Below, piece by piece: positions 1 through 7,565 of a DNA stretch of 36,618 nt. Under the pieces are notes generated by a model. It was not told the origin of the DNA. It did no database searches and worked only from the letters and a program-made list of their open reading frames with translations. Position numbers and translations under genes: made by a program. Each line of letters begins with the position of its first letter. Position 1 is the stretch's first letter. Origin of the DNA: JACRFW01 sp964531745 (GTDB taxonomy: Bacteria; Patescibacteriota; Patescibacteriia; Magasanikbacterales; GWA2-37-8). The DNA lies in the NCBI GenBank assembly GCA_964531745.1, contig CAZHFX010000006.1, positions 1 to 36,618 on the forward strand. Reading direction: 5' to 3'.

Positions 1-686
1 CTGTCATCGGCGAGAAGTTTTACTGTGAGAACAAATTTTTCTTTGCCTTTCAGATCTTTCATCAGGTCGCGGCCGATGAGCATGTTGAATGTTTGATCGT
101 TACCGCCCACTTCGCCATCCACATTCATCGCCACGCTGTCGTAGCCCTGCATGAGCGGGTATAAAAATTCGTGAAGGTAAATTGGCTTCTCCTCCGCCAA
201 ACGTTTTTGGAACATATCACGTTCAAGAAATTGTTGCGTGGTAAAATGCGCGGTCAACTCGAGCATCTCACTTGCGCGCATCTCGCCCAACCATTCGCTA
301 TTGTACTTAATCTTCACCGGATTAGCCCCTTCAAAATCAAGAATGGCTGATGCCTGCTTTTGGTAACTTTTACAATTCACCAGCGCCTCTTCGTGAGTGA
401 GTTTTTTACGGGCGGCCGACTTGTCGGTCGGGTCGCCAATCATACCGGTGTAATCACCAATGAGCATGATGACTTTGTGCCCGAGGTCTTGAAATTGGCG
501 GAGCTTTAGCATGGTGATACCATGCCCGATGTGGAGCGTTGGCGCAGTGGGGTCATAGCCTGCGTAGAGAGTGAGCTGGCGGCCGGAGAGCAATTCTTTT
601 TCTAAAAACTCTTTCTTGGGGTAGATATTCTCCACCCCGCGCTCCAGCAGTTCTTTTATTTTTTTTGGATCAGTTGAAACTGCCAT
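1..686 (-). CDS. tyrS: Tyrosyl-tRNA synthetase, 3' end cut by window edge
   Basis: Charges tRNA-Tyr with tyrosine in the cytoplasm (class I aminoacyl-tRNA synthetase). I translated the minus strand by hand: it opens MAVSTDPKKIKELLERGVEN and carries the class I signature in YAGYDPTAPTLHIGHG (HIGH motif) at about residues 42-57, followed by LIGDYTGMIGDPTDKS, QGYDSVAMNVDGEVGGNDQ and NMLIGRDLM. These are the tyrosine-binding and Rossmann-core motifs of bacterial TyrRS. About 228 residues are visible. The KMSKS loop and the S4-like C-terminal domain would lie beyond base 1. The start is the ATG at 684-686, 12 nt after the valS stop, with no Shine-Dalgarno, so it is most likely co-transcribed with valS. 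The family call is secure; only the missing end is unknown. Confidence 0.95.
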   Translation of the reverse strand, partial: MAVSTDPKKIKELLERGVENIYPKKEFLEKELLSGRQLTLYAGYDPTAPTLHIGHGITMLKLRQFQDLGHKVIMLIGDYTGMIGDPTDKSAARKKLTHEEALVNCKSYQKQASAILDFEGANPVKIKYNSEWLGEMRASEMLELTAHFTTQQFLERDMFQKRLAEEKPIYLHEFLYPLMQGYDSVAMNVDGEVGGNDQTFNMLIGRDLMKDLKGKEKFVLTVKLLADD

Positions 687-698
687 ATTGGATTTAAA

Positions 699-2909
699 TT
701 AAAATTTGGCCATCGGCCATTTTTGAATCATAAGTAGTTTTTCTTTTTCCGTTCCGTGCATTTCTCTCCAAATCGCTTCGGTCACAAAGGGCATAAACGG
801 GTGGAGAAATTTTAAGACCGTGGCCAGCACAAAATATAAAATATCACCAGTAAAATCTTTCAACGTTTCGTCTGCCAACTGTTTTTTGCTAGCTTCAATA
901 TACACATCGGCGAATTCATGCCAGGTAAAATCATAGATGGTCTGCGCCGCCTCGTGCAAACGAAAATTTTCTAAGTTGTTGGTTATGTCCTTGACGGCAG
1001 AGGCGAGTTTGGTGAGAATGGCTTTATCGGCCTCGGTCTTTGCCTCGGACGCAGAAGAAACCGCACCCTCTATCCCTCCCCTTATAGGGGAGGGGGCAGT
1101 TGCGAGAACATACCGCGCGATATTCCACAGCTTGTTGGCAAAATGCTTCATGCCGTTTATCTTCTCTTCAGCCAAAGGAATATCGTTGCCGGCGGCGGTA
1201 GAAAAAATCAGGGCGAAACGCAGGGCGTCGGCGCCGTAAGCGTCAATCACGCCCAGCGGGTCAACCACGTTGCCCTTGCTTTTGCTCATTTTTTGACGGT
1301 CTTTGTCGCGCACTAAACCGTGCAGATATACCTTGGCAAAGGGCGGCTGATTGGTTCGGTAATATGAAAATAACACCATCCGCGCCACCCAGAAAAAAAT
1401 AATGTCCCAGCCGGTTTCCATTACTTGCGTGGGGAAATAGGTGGCGAAATCCTCGGTGCCGTATTTGGCGTCGTTAGCCATCAACGCGGCATACGGCCAC
1501 TGTCCGGAAGAAAACCATGTGTCAAAAGTGTCTGGATCACGGACAATTTCTGATGAGCCGCAATGCGGACACGCGGTCGGTTCGCCCTCGGTGTCTACAA
1601 TTACTCCATTTGACATTTGACATTTAGTATTTGTTATTCGCTGACAGTACCACACCGGGATGGGAATCCCCCACCAAATCTGGCGGCTAATCGGCCAATC
1701 GCGGATATTTTCCATCCAGTGACGGAATATTTTTTCAAATCGTTCGGTAACAATCTCAACTTCTTTTTTATCAAGAGCGCGAAGCGCCATGTCGCGCAAC
1801 GACGGCCGGCCATCCGGCAGATTCTTAGTCATGTTTACATACCACTGTGGCACAATTTGCGGCTCAATCAAATTGCTACATTTATAGCAGAGCTGAACAT
1901 TATGCTGGTACTTTTCATCAACTTTTTCCACCAAACCTTTGCCCGCCAGCTTTTCCACAATCTTTAGCCGCGCTTCCAAAATTTTCATCCCCGCGAATTC
2001 ACCGGCGATGGGGAGTAATTTACCCCGCTGGTCAATGACCGGTTCAAAATCCAGCTTGTGACGACCGGCGATGGCAAAGTCAACCGGGTCATGCGCCGGC
2101 GTAATAGTCATTACGCCCGTGCCAAATTCCATGTCTACGGCCTCGTCTTTAATGATGGTGGCGACGATTGGCCCGTTAATCCATTCCAATTCCAATTTTT
2201 CTCCCTCTTTATACTTGGCATAACGTTTGTCTTTAGGGTGCATGACCACGTATTTATCCCCAAACTTTGTTTCCGGTCGGCTCGTGCCGATAACGAATGG
2301 CCCGTACTTAAAATAGTAAAACGGCTCCGCTCTCTCTTCATATTTTGTTTCCAAATCGGCCAGACCGGTTTGGTGCTTGGGACACCAGTTGCAAATGCGG
2401 TTCCCGCGATAAATCAGCCCGTCGTCATGCATCATTTTGAAAGTCTGGTAAACTACTTTGATAATTTCCGGATCAAGCGTAAAAATATTACGGCTCCAAT
2501 CGCACGAGGCGCCCAAACGCTTCAGACCGTTCTCGCTCCGTTCTTTGTTAGACATGACAAAATCCCAGCACTCTTTATAAAACTCCGCGCGCGTCATCTT
2601 AAACCGGCTGCGGCTTTCTTTTTCTAATTTTTTTTCAAATACCACCTGCGTTTCAAACGCGGCGTGGTCGGACCCAGGCTGCCACAAAGTTTTGCGGCCG
2701 CGCATACGCTGATAGCGAATTAATACGTCTTCAATGGTAACAAACAAAGCGTGCCCCACATGGAGCGCGCCATTCGCGTTCGGCGGCGGCATGATGATAG
2801 TGTACGGCTCGCCCTCTAGGTTATCCGGATTAAAAAACCCGCTCTTTTCCCAGCGTTTATAAATCTCGTCTTCGTATTTTTTCGGGTCGTAGGCTTTGGA
2901 TAATTCCAT
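699..2909 (-). CDS. valS: Valyl-tRNA synthetase, compact form
   Basis: Class I synthetase that charges tRNA-Val. It has PPPNANGALHVGHAL (HIGH-type, about residues 41-55), the CP1 editing domain with TSRPETKFGD and TITPAHDPVDF, zinc-knuckle cysteine pairs (CNWC, CYKC, CPHC), DTWFSSGQWP, and KMSKSKGNVVDPLG (KMSKS). At 736 residues it is clearly shorter than typical bacterial ValRS (about 880-950). The anticodon-binding helical domain is present, but the chain stops at LLMIQKWPMAKF, so the C-terminal coiled-coil arm is absent. Two in-frame repeat-derived stretches occur inside it (ITNTKCQMSNG near residue 430, PSPIRGGIEG near 608). The ATG at 2909 sits 8 nt after a good -10 box, suggesting a leaderless message. 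tyrS follows 12 nt downstream. Confidence 0.96.
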   Translation of the reverse strand: MELSKAYDPKKYEDEIYKRWEKSGFFNPDNLEGEPYTIIMPPPNANGALHVGHALFVTIEDVLIRYQRMRGRKTLWQPGSDHAAFETQVVFEKKLEKESRSRFKMTRAEFYKECWDFVMSNKERSENGLKRLGASCDWSRNIFTLDPEIIKVVYQTFKMMHDDGLIYRGNRICNWCPKHQTGLADLETKYEERAEPFYYFKYGPFVIGTSRPETKFGDKYVVMHPKDKRYAKYKEGEKLELEWINGPIVATIIKDEAVDMEFGTGVMTITPAHDPVDFAIAGRHKLDFEPVIDQRGKLLPIAGEFAGMKILEARLKIVEKLAGKGLVEKVDEKYQHNVQLCYKCSNLIEPQIVPQWYVNMTKNLPDGRPSLRDMALRALDKKEVEIVTERFEKIFRHWMENIRDWPISRQIWWGIPIPVWYCQRITNTKCQMSNGVIVDTEGEPTACPHCGSSEIVRDPDTFDTWFSSGQWPYAALMANDAKYGTEDFATYFPTQVMETGWDIIFFWVARMVLFSYYRTNQPPFAKVYLHGLVRDKDRQKMSKSKGNVVDPLGVIDAYGADALRFALIFSTAAGNDIPLAEEKINGMKHFANKLWNIARYVLATAPSPIRGGIEGAVSSASEAKTEADKAILTKLASAVKDITNNLENFRLHEAAQTIYDFTWHEFADVYIEASKKQLADETLKDFTGDILYFVLATVLKFLHPFMPFVTEAIWREMHGTEKEKLLMIQKWPMAKF
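1074..1094. repeat. In-frame palindrome inside valS
   Basis: CCCTCCCCT (1074-1082) and AGGGGAGGG (1086-1094) form a perfect 9-bp inverted repeat with a 3-nt loop. It is translated within ValS as part of PSPIRGGIEG, a low-complexity stretch between the catalytic core and the anticodon-binding domain. It interrupts neither the frame nor a recognised motif, so it looks like a small palindromic insertion tolerated in a linker. Confidence 0.7.
1609..1627. repeat. In-frame TTTGACA micro-repeat inside valS
   Basis: TTTGACA occurs twice in tandem (1609-1615, 1616-1622), followed by the related TTTAG. On the coding strand it encodes part of the stretch ITNTKCQMSNG, which lies between the WYCQR and CPHCGSS elements of ValS where the family normally has a short connection. 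The sequence resembles intergenic spacer repeats more than conserved coding sequence. Confidence 0.5.
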
Positions 2910-2917
2910 ACTTGAAT

Positions 2918-2946
2918 AGTGTACTAAAATATGACTAAATTAGCAA
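2918..2946 (-). promoter_or_regulatory. valS promoter, predicted leaderless start
   Basis: On the minus strand, TTGCTA (-35, 2941-2946), a 17-nt spacer and TACACT (-10, 2918-2923). Only 8 nt separate the -10 box from the valS ATG (2907-2909), so transcription should begin at or within a base or two of the start codon. The mRNA would have no room for a ribosome binding site. Confidence 0.7.
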
Positions 2947-3014
2947 GTTTTCGCCCAATTACGGGCTTTTTCTGCCCACAAAGTGTTACCGATGTACCCT
3001 TCTAGTACACCCTG

Positions 3015-3043
3015 TTGACACTATTCAAATCCTCTGCTAGAAT
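3015..3043 (+). promoter_or_regulatory. Promoter of the DHH-family gene
   Basis: TTGACA (3015-3020), 17-nt spacer, TAGAAT (3038-3043): a near-perfect housekeeping sigma promoter. Expected transcription start is near 3050, about 50 nt before the ATG at 3102. It is divergent from the valS promoter. Confidence 0.8.
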
Positions 3044-3079
3044 AAGCGGTTATTATCGCTAGCGGTATATAATACTAAC

Positions 3080-3099
3080 AAAACAGCCCCGGCTGTTTT
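3080..3099 (+). promoter_or_regulatory. Hairpin abutting the DHH gene start codon
   Basis: AAAACAGCC (3080-3088) and GGCTGTTTT (3091-3099) form a perfect 9-bp stem with a 2-nt spacer, ending 2 nt before the ATG at 3102. It takes the place where a ribosome binding site would be. It resembles a short attenuator or intrinsic terminator, or a structure blocking initiation. Confidence 0.55.
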
Positions 3100-3101
3100 C
3101 T

Positions 3102-4262
3102 ATGGCCTTATCTGAATTACAACAACTGAACGGGCTCTTCAACGCCAGCCGGCACGCGCTAATTTTGTTTAACGCGCCTGACAACGGCGACGCTATCGGG
3201 AGCGCGATTGCCCTCAAAACTCTGTTGGAAAAACAGAGCAAACAAGCAGACATCGCCTGTAGCGGTTTTACCGCTCCAAAAATATTTTCTTACCTGCCTA
3301 AAATTTCCGAAGTTAAATCGGAGCTCGGGCATCTGCAAAAATTCATTATCAAAGTGGATGTGTCAAAAAATCCGGTTGATACTATCAGCTACGACGTGAA
3401 AGACGGCGTCTTGTCTCTCTATCTCACGCCGAAGCAGGGGCTCCTCAGCAAACACGAACTCCGCACCGCTCAATCCACTTTCAAGTACGACCTCATCATC
3501 ACTTTAAACACTCCCGACCTGGAATCGCTCGGGACGATTTTTTTAAATAACACCGATTTATTCTATCGCACCGCGATTGTGAACATTGACCACCAAGCGA
3601 GCAACGAACGCTATGGGCAGGTGAACCTGATTGACCTCACCGCCACCTCCACCGCGGAAATTGTCTATGCCATCATCAAGCAATGCGGGGAACAGTATTT
3701 GGATGCTACTGCCGCCACGGCGATTCTGACTGGTATGACGGTGGCAACGAAAAGTTTTAAAAACCCCAACATTACCCCGGCGACGCTTCAGATCGCGAGC
3801 GCCTTGGTGAACAGCGGCGCCGATCGGGAAAAAATTGTGCGCCATCTATACCGCACGCGTTCTATTTCCGCCCTCAAGCTCTGGGGGCAAGCGCTCACCC
3901 ACTTGGTATACGACCAGAGCGCCGGGCTGGTCTCCACCACTATCACCCGTGAAGATTTCGCCCGTAGCGGCGCGACCGCGGATGAGCTGAAGGGTATGAT
4001 TGACGAACTTTTCAGCACGGCGCCGGAAGCGAAAGTGACCCTCATTCTCTTTGAGGAACCGGGCGCCGACCGCGAACAGCCAAAAATTCATGGCCTCTTG
4101 GCCACAGAAAAAAATGTTGATGCCAGGCAAATGATAAAACCGCTCAATCCGCACGGCAATAAACGGCAGTGTTCATTTGAAATTTCTGACAAGACTCTGA
4201 AAGAGAGCGAAGAATTTGTTTTGTCGCTTCTTAAAAAAGAGCTGACAACTCACAATTTATAG
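3102..4262 (+). CDS. DHH-family phosphoesterase homologue, altered motifs
   Basis: Resembles the NrnA/RecJ-like DHH superfamily, whose members hydrolyse nanoRNA, cyclic dinucleotides or single-stranded DNA with Mn ions. Motif I appears as NAPDNGDAIGSAIAL near residues 24-38, where the family usually has H-x-x-P-D-x-D-A-x-G-S. Motif II appears as TLNTPDLESLG (usually D-T near G). The DHH motif itself reads NIDHQASNERYG, with the third residue Gln instead of His. A C-terminal DHHA1-like half contains ATKSFKNPN and GADREKIVRHLY. Several expected metal ligands are thus changed, so activity may be reduced or altered. The 386-residue length fits the family. It stands alone between divergent valS and convergent gpmI, driven by its own strong promoter. 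Fold call is good; enzymatic activity is uncertain. Confidence 0.8.
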   Translation: MALSELQQLNGLFNASRHALILFNAPDNGDAIGSAIALKTLLEKQSKQADIACSGFTAPKIFSYLPKISEVKSELGHLQKFIIKVDVSKNPVDTISYDVKDGVLSLYLTPKQGLLSKHELRTAQSTFKYDLIITLNTPDLESLGTIFLNNTDLFYRTAIVNIDHQASNERYGQVNLIDLTATSTAEIVYAIIKQCGEQYLDATAATAILTGMTVATKSFKNPNITPATLQIASALVNSGADREKIVRHLYRTRSISALKLWGQALTHLVYDQSAGLVSTTITREDFARSGATADELKGMIDELFSTAPEAKVTLILFEEPGADREQPKIHGLLATEKNVDARQMIKPLNPHGNKRQCSFEISDKTLKESEEFVLSLLKKELTTHNL

Positions 4263-4286
4263 TCATTAAATCGGCCTCTCCACCGG

Positions 4287-5873
4287 TTAAATTAAAGGCG
4301 CACCAGTCATCTCCGGCGGCTGTTTTACCCCCATCAGCTTCAAAACCGTCGGAGCGACATCGGCCAAAACCCCAACTGGCGGCAAAAGACTTAAATCGCC
4401 CTCCGGCGCATCGCCGCCGGGCCCCGCTTGGCCGACAAAATCTTTCCCAATAACAATGAACGGCACCGGATTAGTGGAATGTTCTTTGTCTATTTCGCCC
4501 GTTTGTAAATTGATTACTTCTTCCGCGTTGCCATGATCGGCGGTCATAACAACAACGCCATCATTAGCGAGCGCGTGTTTGACAATTTCGCCGAGCCCCT
4601 GATCGGCCGTTTCAACACTGGCAATGGTCGCTGTGCTATCGCCGGTGTGGCCAACCATATCGGCATTGGCGAAATTAACCACGATCAAATCATATTTCCC
4701 GCTGTCAATCGCTCTGACCGTTTCCTTGGTAACGCCCGCCGCCGACATCGCCGGCGCTTCCGCGTAGTTGGCCACTCCGGGCGAGGGCACGAGGGCGCGA
4801 TCCTCTCCCGGAAAAGGGTCTTCAACGGTGCCATTCAGAAAAAAAGTAACGTGGGCGTATTTTTCCGTTTCCGCCGCGTGAAATTGTTTGAGTTTTTCGC
4901 GGCTCACCGCCTCGGCTAGACAATTACGCACCACCATCGGCTCGTAGGCTACAACCGCCGGCAAATCTTTTTCATATTCCATCATGGTGACAAAATATAA
5001 ATCTTTAATGTAGGCACGGGTAAATTTATCAAAGCCAGGCAGGACAAACGCTTTGGTAAGCTCGCGCGCCCGGTCGGGGCGGAAGTTAAAAAAAATCGCG
5101 GCATCCCCGGGGCGCACAGTCGCCGCCGGTTCGCCGCTCTTATCAACTATGACCGTAGGAACAAATTCTTCATCATACACTTTATTCGCGTAGGATTCTT
5201 TAATCGTTTTCACCGGATCAGCCGCTTGACGATCTCCTTTTCCTTCGGCCATCGCCCGATACGCCTTTTCCACGCGCGGCCAGCGATTATCGCGATCCAT
5301 CGCGTAGAAACGACCGGAAATGGAAGCAATTTTTCCCACTTTCAACTCATCCGTTTTTTTCTGCAATTCGGCAACGAATTGCACCCCCGTGTTGTACTGG
5401 CAATCACGGCCGTCAAGAATGACGTGGATAAACACTTCTTTGGCCAGGCCATTCTTTTGGCAAAACTCCAACAACGAGTAGAGGTGCGCCGTGCTGGAAT
5501 GAACGTTGCCGGAGCTTAACATACCTATGAGATGCAATTGCGAACGATTTTTTTTGACCTGCTCCACGGCAGAGACAAAGGCTTGATTCGTAAAAAAAGT
5601 ACCGTCGGCGATGCCCTGATTAACGCGCGGGCAAGACTGGTAGTAAATGCGGCCCGCGCCGATATTCAGATGACCGACCTCTGAATTGCCAATTTCGCCA
5701 AACAGCAACCCGACCTCGCTACCCGAAGCGTGCAGCGTCATGGCCGGATACTTTTTCAGGTACTCGGAAAAATTCGGAGTTTTGGCGGCAGTAATGGCGT
5801 TGCCTTGGCTCGCCGGAGCGACCCCCCAGCCATCAAAAATAGCCAGCACCACTGGTTTATAATGATACGACAT
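4287..5873 (-). CDS. gpmI: 2,3-bisphosphoglycerate-independent phosphoglycerate mutase, copy B
   Basis: Interconverts 3- and 2-phosphoglycerate in glycolysis using two Mn ions. It has DGWG with the first metal Asp, GNSEVGHLNIGAG with the catalytic Ser, DGRD, GRFYAMDRDNRW, NFRPDRARELTKAF, EKYAHVTFFLNGT, NFANADMVGHTG (metal Asp/His), TADHGNAE (metal Asp/His) and EHSTNPVPF (metal His). The usual SDGGVHSH segment reads SSGNVHSS, so one commonly conserved His is replaced. I place the start at ATG 5873 (MSYHYKPVVLAIFDGWG); an in-frame TTG at 5879 would add two residues. It is 528 residues, normal for the family. The start lies 14 nt after the stop of the paralogous copy upstream; no Shine-Dalgarno is visible. 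All metal ligands are kept, so it is probably active. Confidence 0.93.
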   Translation of the reverse strand: MSYHYKPVVLAIFDGWGVAPASQGNAITAAKTPNFSEYLKKYPAMTLHASGSEVGLLFGEIGNSEVGHLNIGAGRIYYQSCPRVNQGIADGTFFTNQAFVSAVEQVKKNRSQLHLIGMLSSGNVHSSTAHLYSLLEFCQKNGLAKEVFIHVILDGRDCQYNTGVQFVAELQKKTDELKVGKIASISGRFYAMDRDNRWPRVEKAYRAMAEGKGDRQAADPVKTIKESYANKVYDEEFVPTVIVDKSGEPAATVRPGDAAIFFNFRPDRARELTKAFVLPGFDKFTRAYIKDLYFVTMMEYEKDLPAVVAYEPMVVRNCLAEAVSREKLKQFHAAETEKYAHVTFFLNGTVEDPFPGEDRALVPSPGVANYAEAPAMSAAGVTKETVRAIDSGKYDLIVVNFANADMVGHTGDSTATIASVETADQGLGEIVKHALANDGVVVMTADHGNAEEVINLQTGEIDKEHSTNPVPFIVIGKDFVGQAGPGGDAPEGDLSLLPPVGVLADVAPTVLKLMGVKQPPEMTGAPLI

Positions 5874-5887
5874 AAACAATTAAGCTA

Positions 5888-7465
5888 TCAAACAAGCGAA
5901 CGGCCGGTCATTCCTGCGGGCTTCGCGATTCCCATCATTTTCAAAATCGTCGGAGCGACATCAGCGAGCTTGCCGGGGCGGAGTTTGAGCGCTGGCTTGC
6001 GAGTGCCCCATTGTTTATACGCCAACGACGGAGCGATGACGATGAACGGCACCGGATTTAATGAATGCTCAGAGTCTATTTCGCCGGTTTTGGCTTTAAT
6101 CATTTCCTCAACATTGCCGTGATCAGCCGTGATAACGCACTGACTGCCGGTTTTGAGCGCCGCCGCGACGATTTTCTCAAGCGAAGCGTCAAGCACCGCG
6201 ATCGCTTTCTCGGCCGCGGCGAAATTTCCGGTATGTCCGACCATGTCGGCATTGGCAAAATTAACAGCGATAAACTCAAAAGTTTGGCGCTGTATCGCTT
6301 TCACGGCATAAGCGGCGATTTCTTTGGTAGACATTTCCGGATCAAATTCAAAGTTATCTATCCGGTCGGACTGAATTTTTACCCACTGTTCGTCGCAAAA
6401 ATGCTGGGCATAGCCGCCATTAAAAAAATATGTGATATGAGCGTATTTTTCCGATTCGGCCAAGTAAAGCTGGCGGCGCGGACAGAGCGTTACCACCAGG
6501 CTGTTCGGCACATCGCGGCTCGGAAAAGCGGTAAGCACCCTAGGCAAATCGGGCCCAAAATCAGTCAGGGCCACGAAACGGGTATTCTGCGGCAGCTTTC
6601 CCCGCGTGAAACTTTCCGGATTTATCTGTTCAAAATCCGGCTGGACAAATGCTTTCGTCAACTGACGGGCGCGATCACTGCGCAAGTTAAAGAAAAACAG
6701 CGCGTCATTATCGCTGAAAGTCGCGAGCGGCTCCCCCTTGACGCCAGTCACCACGGTCGGCGAAATAAACTCGTCGCTCTCGCCGGAATTGTAGGCTTGA
6801 GTGAGCGCTTCCTCGGGGCTGGACACCTTTTTTCCTTCTCCCAGTGCGATAGCGCGATAGGCGCGCTCGGTGCGCGCCCAATTTTTGTTCCGATCCATGC
6901 CATAGAGCCGCCCCATAATGGAGGCTACTTTTTCACTGCCGCGGAAATGCGCTTTTAATTTTTCAAGATGACGAGGAGCGTCATGCTGGCCGGAGTCGCG
7001 GCCGTCGGTAAACAAATGTAAATACACTTTTTCAATACCTTCATTTTTAAATAAATCAAGAAGCGTATAAAGATGCTCCGGACAAGAGTGAGCGCTGTTA
7101 TGATTTGAGAGCAAGCCTACCAGATGCGCGGCGGTGCGATATTTTTTAATATGATGAATCGCCTGGCGAAAAGCGTTATTTTTGAAAAATGTGCCATCGG
7201 CAATGGCATCGGAAATATAGAGTGCGTCCTGCTTCACCACGCGGCCGGCGCCGATATTCAGATGGCCGGCCTCGCTGTTGCCTTCCTGGCCGCGGAAAAG
7301 ACCGACCGCGGCGCCGCTCGCCGCGAGCTCGGTATGCGGATATTTTTTCAGCCATTCAAAATAACGCGGAGCGGTCTGGGGCGTAATCGGATTGCTTTTT
7401 TTGTTTGGACCAGCCACCCCCCAGCCGTCGAGAATGATTAAAACTGTAGTTTGTTTCTTTATCAT
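5888..7465 (-). CDS. gpmI: 2,3-bisphosphoglycerate-independent phosphoglycerate mutase, copy A
   Basis: Second full-length iPGM (525 residues), directly upstream of copy B and downstream of enolase. Motifs are LDGWG, GNSEAGHLNIGAG (catalytic Ser), TDGRD, GRLYGMDRNKNW, NLRSDRARQLTKAF, EKYAHITYFFNGG, NFANADMVGHTG, TADHGNVE and EHSLNPVPF, so all metal ligands and the nucleophile are present. The usual SDGGVHSH segment reads SNHNSAHSCPEH, one residue longer and different from copy B. The two copies differ throughout their length, so this is an old duplication or two separately acquired genes rather than a recent tandem copy. The start ATG at 7465 is preceded by only a weak purine run (AGAGATT). 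Which copy provides the glycolytic flux cannot be told from sequence. Confidence 0.93.
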   Translation of the reverse strand: MIKKQTTVLIILDGWGVAGPNKKSNPITPQTAPRYFEWLKKYPHTELAASGAAVGLFRGQEGNSEAGHLNIGAGRVVKQDALYISDAIADGTFFKNNAFRQAIHHIKKYRTAAHLVGLLSNHNSAHSCPEHLYTLLDLFKNEGIEKVYLHLFTDGRDSGQHDAPRHLEKLKAHFRGSEKVASIMGRLYGMDRNKNWARTERAYRAIALGEGKKVSSPEEALTQAYNSGESDEFISPTVVTGVKGEPLATFSDNDALFFFNLRSDRARQLTKAFVQPDFEQINPESFTRGKLPQNTRFVALTDFGPDLPRVLTAFPSRDVPNSLVVTLCPRRQLYLAESEKYAHITYFFNGGYAQHFCDEQWVKIQSDRIDNFEFDPEMSTKEIAAYAVKAIQRQTFEFIAVNFANADMVGHTGNFAAAEKAIAVLDASLEKIVAAALKTGSQCVITADHGNVEEMIKAKTGEIDSEHSLNPVPFIVIAPSLAYKQWGTRKPALKLRPGKLADVAPTILKMMGIAKPAGMTGRSLV

Positions 7466-7510
7466 AATCTCTACTGAAATTTTAGGCTCGCCGCTTTCTC
7501 AAAATTCATT

Positions 7511-7557
7511 GTCACATTGCTAAATTGCTAGTGACCGGCGTAGCCATTTAACAATTT
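7511..7557. repeat. Small repeats in the eno-gpmI spacer
   Basis: The 100-nt gap between eno and gpmI copy A holds GTCAC (7511-7515) and GTGAC (7531-7535) as short inverted ends around a tandem ATTGCTAA/ATTGCTAG, then an AT-rich stretch with TTTAAC repeated. No promoter or terminator of quality was seen, so eno and gpmI are probably co-transcribed through it. Confidence 0.4.
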
Positions 7558-7565
7558 AACAGTCA

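Noticed and set aside
2058..2627. Long open frame antisense to valS
   Set aside because: It has no recognisable domain and opposes a clearly conserved gene; such shadows are common in this sequence.
6065..6958. 297-codon open frame antisense to gpmI
   Set aside because: No recognisable domain, and it opposes a conserved coding sequence with intact catalytic motifs.
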